Assembly (NCBI GenBank): GCA_900074885.1
Contig: FJUW01000032.1
Coordinates: 1-64,000, forward strand
Source: Rhynchosporium graminicola
Taxonomy: Eukaryota > Ascomycota > Leotiomycetes > Helotiales > Ploettnerulaceae
Reading direction: 5' to 3'
DNA: 64,000 nucleotides
The first letter of the stretch is position 1, and the number at the start of each line of letters is the position of its first letter. Below are positions 60,614 to 64,000 of this stretch, one piece after another. The position numbers and the translations under genes were made by a program. The notes below the pieces were generated by a model that was not told the origin of the DNA, did not search any database, and saw only the letters and a program-made list of their open reading frames with translations.

Positions 60614-60749
60614 ATACGTTAATACCCCAATCAGACCTGGGTCGGCGTACTGGAGATCGAATAATATCCTCCTGTTGTAGGTGGCCCAAGACCACGAGTA
60701 CTCTCTCACTCACTGACCCAAGGAATAATGGAATACATTCATCAGACCG

Positions 60750-60956
60750 CTAGTGGTAAGGGCTAATTGTTGACATACTTCTACACGTGTACATGCTAGT
60801 TAGGTCAATGTAAGATTGAAGGGATTGTTGGAGATCGCACATTTGCACTTCGACTCCGTCACTACGACAGTAAGACAGCGTATCGTACAGATGAAGCCGC
60901 TGAGGCCGGTAATTGAATTGCTGAATTCTCGGTTCTGTTGCCAGAACGAGAATCAA
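60750..60956 (-). pseudogene. Possible second HET-like fragment
   Basis: The minus frame reads RPQRLHLYDTLSYCRSDGVE and continues VQMCDLQQSLQSYID. This resembles the HET segment with Y-x-x-L-S-Y-C-W-G followed by a strand and a helix with L-Q-x-x-L. The tryptophan-glycine pair is replaced by arginine-serine. It is short and has no flanking HET sequence in frame. Confidence 0.3.
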
Positions 60957-61749
60957 GTCGAAGTGGAATATCGGAACGGCGTGTAGGACTGCTGCTTATC
61001 CTTTACGATCGATGCTCGGCATAATCAACTCGGGCGAACAAACCTCTTCAACTAAGATTTTGACGAAAGATAACTGATTAAATGTTTGCATGAGCTGAAG
61101 CATGGCCTTAGTTAGTGTCGTTTGCTATGGTTGTGAGTTTGAAATCCAAAGGCAAGACATCACATAAAGTGATGTCTAAAAGTTATGCAAAAATTCAGTC
61201 ATTTTAATGAGGCAGGCAGATTCTCTTGTCGAAGGCGAACTTGCTTATACTCGAAAAAGGAAGCCATGAGAAATCTCGAGGTAAGCAACTCTTAGGCATC
61301 GTATCTACTTTCTTGTACAAAAATATATGACGTTATATTATGTAATCATGAGAGGCCCTTAAATGCAGCAGATTCGGGTTTTGGATCTCGAGATACAAAT
61401 ATAAGAGATGCATGAGCGGAATTTCTGCTTCATATTCAGGTGGTCTTGCGATGTTTCCAAGATCGTATAACCATATCCTCAACTAGAATCATCACATCCA
61501 GAATTCAGAATATGTTTTCATTACAAGGATGACCCCTTGAAAGAGCATGAGGTAGCGAGCTTAGCTGCCATCTGTTAATCTCCCAAAACAAAGCTAAGCG
61601 ACAGCGGGTTCTGGATCCCAGCCGTCGATTGTCCGGCCTCCAACTCATTTCCTATCGCAAACCACAAATGCCACTTTTCCCCACCACAATGCGCCATGAT
61701 CCAGCGACACTCCGAGGAATGCAGGCGTGCTCCTCTTCCCAGTCCGACA
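60957..61749. other. Intergenic, promoter side of the GT32 gene
   Basis: No gene or repeat recognised. An in-frame ATG upstream of the chosen GT32 start lies at 61696. Confidence 0.4.
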
Positions 61750-62949
61750 ATGCTACGTCGACCGCGCCGAGTAATTTACATCCTCGTCGCACTGCTCCTC
61801 CTCTACCTCCTTATCGCCTATGAACCAGTACCTCTTCCCGTACTTGCGCGTGCTCCCAAGAAGGTTACCTATGACGCGCGTCCGACGTACGAATACCTGT
61901 CTTTGTATCGGCAGAAAGCGGACCTCAAATTCGAGGCAATTGTCGACGAGAAACTGCGCTCCCTGGAAAGGGAAATCATAAAGGGGCTTCCGAATAACCA
62001 GACTCGGGACACACTGGTAACGAACCTCACGATATGGCAACTGACCAATAAAAAGACTGCTGCTGAGTTAGCAGCATTCGCGGATCAGTGGAGGGACAAC
62101 AATAAGGATTGGATATACCAGCTCTTTACTGGCACGCCTGGGGGCTTGTATGATCATTTCGAAAGTGTGCCCGAGATTGCGAATGTGAACTTCACGTCGA
62201 AAACTGTGCAAGATGATTTGACGCGGTATCTGCTGTTATGGTTCCATGGAGGTTTTTACGCCAGCGTCGAGACGTGGAACAGACTTGCTTTGAGGGATTG
62301 TAGTCCTATTGCGACTGTGCTGCAGCATCACAAGAATACTGGGTTGATGATTGGAGTTGATCGTGACGAGCCATATCTCAGTGATGCTACACTGAAGGAT
62401 TGGCAATGGGCTAGGGGGGTGGGGTTTGGACAGACGGCTATGTGGGCTGCTGTACGATTCGATCCGATAATTAGGAAGGCAATTGTGAGGACTATAAGCC
62501 ATGCTTGGACTCATGAGGATATGGAGAAGGGAACGTGGAGGGAAAAATATACGGCCAAAGTGGAGGGGGCCATAATGGAGAAACTCAAAGCGAGAGTAGA
62601 CTACAGTGGGGAGATCAGTGGGAATGGCATGCTTACTGATATTATACTGGAAACACTGAGTGCTACTTTGAAGAAGGATCATAAGCTGAGAGATCCAGAT
62701 GCTGGATTGGAAAAGAGAGTCACTTGGAGGAAGTTTTGGAAATTGAGAGAGGTTCTATGGATAGACGGGGACCAATTGGAAGAGGGGTCGAAGGACGATA
62801 TCAGAGGACTGACTGTTCTTCCCATTAACGTTTGGGGAAGTGGAAAGAGCCATAGCAGGTCCGGGGCTTTTGACTCAGAAGAGGCATGTATTAACCATTC
62901 ACCAAATTGGCGGCCACCAAAGGATTTGAAGAAGAAGATATTTGGATAG
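61750..62949 (+). CDS. GT32-type (OCH1-like) glycosyltransferase, type II membrane protein
   Basis: A single exon of 399 residues from the ATG at 61750. A longer start at 61696 adds 18 residues, but MLRRPRRVIYILVALLLLYL gives the classical short basic tail plus signal anchor (helix about 8-24) of Golgi glycosyltransferases. The catalytic region shows IYQLFTGTP, FESVPEIANVNFTSKTVQDD and the nucleotide-sugar loop LLLWFHGGFYASVETW (163-176). Related OCH1/GT32 enzymes have GG(I/F)YADxDxx there; here the first acidic residue of the DxD motif is replaced (ASVE), which may alter metal binding. Later come GVGFGQTAMWAA and RDPDAGLEKRV. The family transfers mannose or related sugars onto N-glycans or lipids. 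The substrate is unknown. Confidence 0.82.
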   Translation: MLRRPRRVIYILVALLLLYLLIAYEPVPLPVLARAPKKVTYDARPTYEYLSLYRQKADLKFEAIVDEKLRSLEREIIKGLPNNQTRDTLVTNLTIWQLTNKKTAAELAAFADQWRDNNKDWIYQLFTGTPGGLYDHFESVPEIANVNFTSKTVQDDLTRYLLLWFHGGFYASVETWNRLALRDCSPIATVLQHHKNTGLMIGVDRDEPYLSDATLKDWQWARGVGFGQTAMWAAVRFDPIIRKAIVRTISHAWTHEDMEKGTWREKYTAKVEGAIMEKLKARVDYSGEISGNGMLTDIILETLSATLKKDHKLRDPDAGLEKRVTWRKFWKLREVLWIDGDQLEEGSKDDIRGLTVLPINVWGSGKSHSRSGAFDSEEACINHSPNWRPPKDLKKKIFG

Positions 62950-63328
62950 TTCTTGTATGTTTCCCTTTTATGAATCAAACTTTGATTGCCTTAACCAACC
63001 TCATGACATTCACCACCCGTGCAAGTAGGGGTCATCCATTAATTTCAAGTAATTGCAAATTCGCTGTAAAAATCCTCCGGGATTGCAGATCTGTGCTGAT
63101 GCGCGGAAATAGAGATCTCCAGAATGGGCAAACACATCCACCTTCGCTTTTATCGTTACATATAGACGCACAGTTTCCCTTTCAAAGACTGTCAACAGCA
63201 AAGCTCTCAGATACTAGTCCAAGCAGGAGTCAATATCCATCCACTGCGCCAGGGATAGCTCTCAGCCCATGTTCCTCCATGACCAAACGACCATATCCTA
63301 ACTTTGCCGAACCAGAGAGAAAGCAATC
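62950..63328. other. Convergent intergenic region
   Basis: Between the GT32 stop and the stop of the partial gene on the minus strand. A shadow frame overlaps. Nothing else was recognised. Confidence 0.45.
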
Positions 63329-64000
63329 CTACATAGCCGTCTTGAAATCCACCTGATGAATACAAGGATCCTTCGAAAATGTAGTCTGCAAGCCCTTCCA
63401 AGTAGCGAACTCCGCATCATTCGTACTATCATTTGCTCTCTTATCGAACGAATTCTTAACCTTGATCGCGGACTCCACATCAGCAAACACAACAGTAGCA
63501 TTACCACCGTTATACAGCCAGACTTTCTGCACATTTTCTTCCCCAGCAATTTTATAACAAAATTCCTTGAGCTGGCGCTCGCAGAACATGAAGAAGAACC
63601 CCCCTTTGACGATGGTAAGACGTCGAGTGGCCCATGGATCGTGACTCATTGAGTGGATGATATGGTCTGTGGGAACAGGATCGCCCTTGACAACCTCGAC
63701 TAGGAAGCGGAACTTTCTTGGGCGGCTCTTCTCGCGCTCCTCAATAAGAGCATTATAGAAAGCATCAGCATGCTCAGCCCACTGGAAGATGATGCCTACG
63801 AAACGAGACGGGGGCTGTTGTTCATTATCATTACCAAAATGAATGCGGACGAGAGGGCCTTCATTGACGGCAGATGTAATAGCTGCGAGATCGATGGTGT
63901 TGGGAAGATTAAGCAGGAAGATCAGGCGCATCTGGTCGGCAAGGGGCTCTTCGAAGGCGGGGACGACGATGCTGGGAATCCGACCGACTCTGTTGAGTCG
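63329..64000 (-). CDS. Partial protein with RRM-like segments (5' end outside the window)
   Basis: The minus frame is open from the right edge (64000) to the stop at 63329 and gives the last 223 residues of a larger protein. The first part, RLIFLLNLPNTIDLAAITSA followed by GPLVRIHFGND and RFVGIIFQWAEHADAFYNAL, has the beta-alpha-beta pattern of an RRM-type fold. The second part repeats this weakly (RRLTIVKGGFFFMFCERQLK, then VQKVWLYNGGNATVVFADVE). This suggests a fungal RNA-binding-like protein, but the RNP residues are not typical. The ATG at 63931 is internal, since the frame continues upstream without a stop. Confidence 0.6.
   Translation of the reverse strand, partial: RLNRVGRIPSIVVPAFEEPLADQMRLIFLLNLPNTIDLAAITSAVNEGPLVRIHFGNDNEQQPPSRFVGIIFQWAEHADAFYNALIEEREKSRPRKFRFLVEVVKGDPVPTDHIIHSMSHDPWATRRLTIVKGGFFFMFCERQLKEFCYKIAGEENVQKVWLYNGGNATVVFADVESAIKVKNSFDKRANDSTNDAEFATWKGLQTTFSKDPCIHQVDFKTAM

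Noticed and set aside
1..64000. CRISPR arrays, bacterial operons, prophage or integron features
   Set aside because: The window is eukaryotic; the repeats are LTRs, inverted repeats and microsatellites.

Overview
The window looks like a chromosome segment of a filamentous ascomycete (Pezizomycotina; a Leotiomycete would fit but is only a guess). The evidence is short introns of about 44-100 bases with GTATGT/GTAAGT-type donors and CTAAC-like branch sites, fungal families (a Zn2Cys6 regulator, HET domains, a DUF7730-type protein, a GT32 mannosyltransferase, a kinesin-8), and AT-rich blocks of transposons decayed by C-to-T/G-to-A change, the signature of repeat-induced point mutation (RIP).

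Layout. 1-6064: RIP-decayed transposons, namely the end of a minus-strand Ty3/gypsy element (Gypsy-A), part of another LTR element, a solo LTR and the 3' end of a hAT element. 6065-23383: ordinary gene space with a DUF7730-like gene, a kinesin-8 (minus), an NADPH-dependent FMN reductase, an F-box-like protein, a large Zn2Cys6 transcription factor (minus), a decayed gene, and the KEOPS subunit CGI121 rebuilt here from three exons. 23959-28549: three related BTB/POZ genes plus another relic, nearly all broken by nonsense changes or frameshifts. 28865-47524: a nested transposon island. A Tc1/mariner element (28867-37008) is split by a chromodomain Ty3/gypsy element (Gypsy-B, 29337-36178). Next to it a hAT element (37020-47524) carries a second Gypsy-A (37368-46508), which itself carries a small non-autonomous LTR element (39635-40992). 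The hAT also carries a 594-base TRIM-like element (46750-47343). Four of these insertions have exact 5-base target-site duplications, so the order of events can be read.

47525-64000: host sequence again, more gene-poor. It holds an intron-containing tRNA-Leu(CAG), the exon-junction protein Y14, a flavin-dependent monooxygenase, a purine-cytosine permease relic, a small secreted cysteine-rich protein of three exons, relics of HET-domain genes, a GT32 glycosyltransferase, and a partial gene running off the right end.

Most notable observations. Both Ty3/gypsy families keep a long, RIP-decayed reading frame on the strand opposite to gag-pol, between the integrase end and the 3' LTR. The two small LTR elements share termini or priming sites with the two large ones, suggesting parasite-host pairs. 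Many relic genes outside the island carry stops of the C-to-T/G-to-A type. A single N at 1670 is flanked by a 384-base duplication that accounts exactly for the length difference between the two Gypsy-A copies, so it is very probably an assembly artefact.
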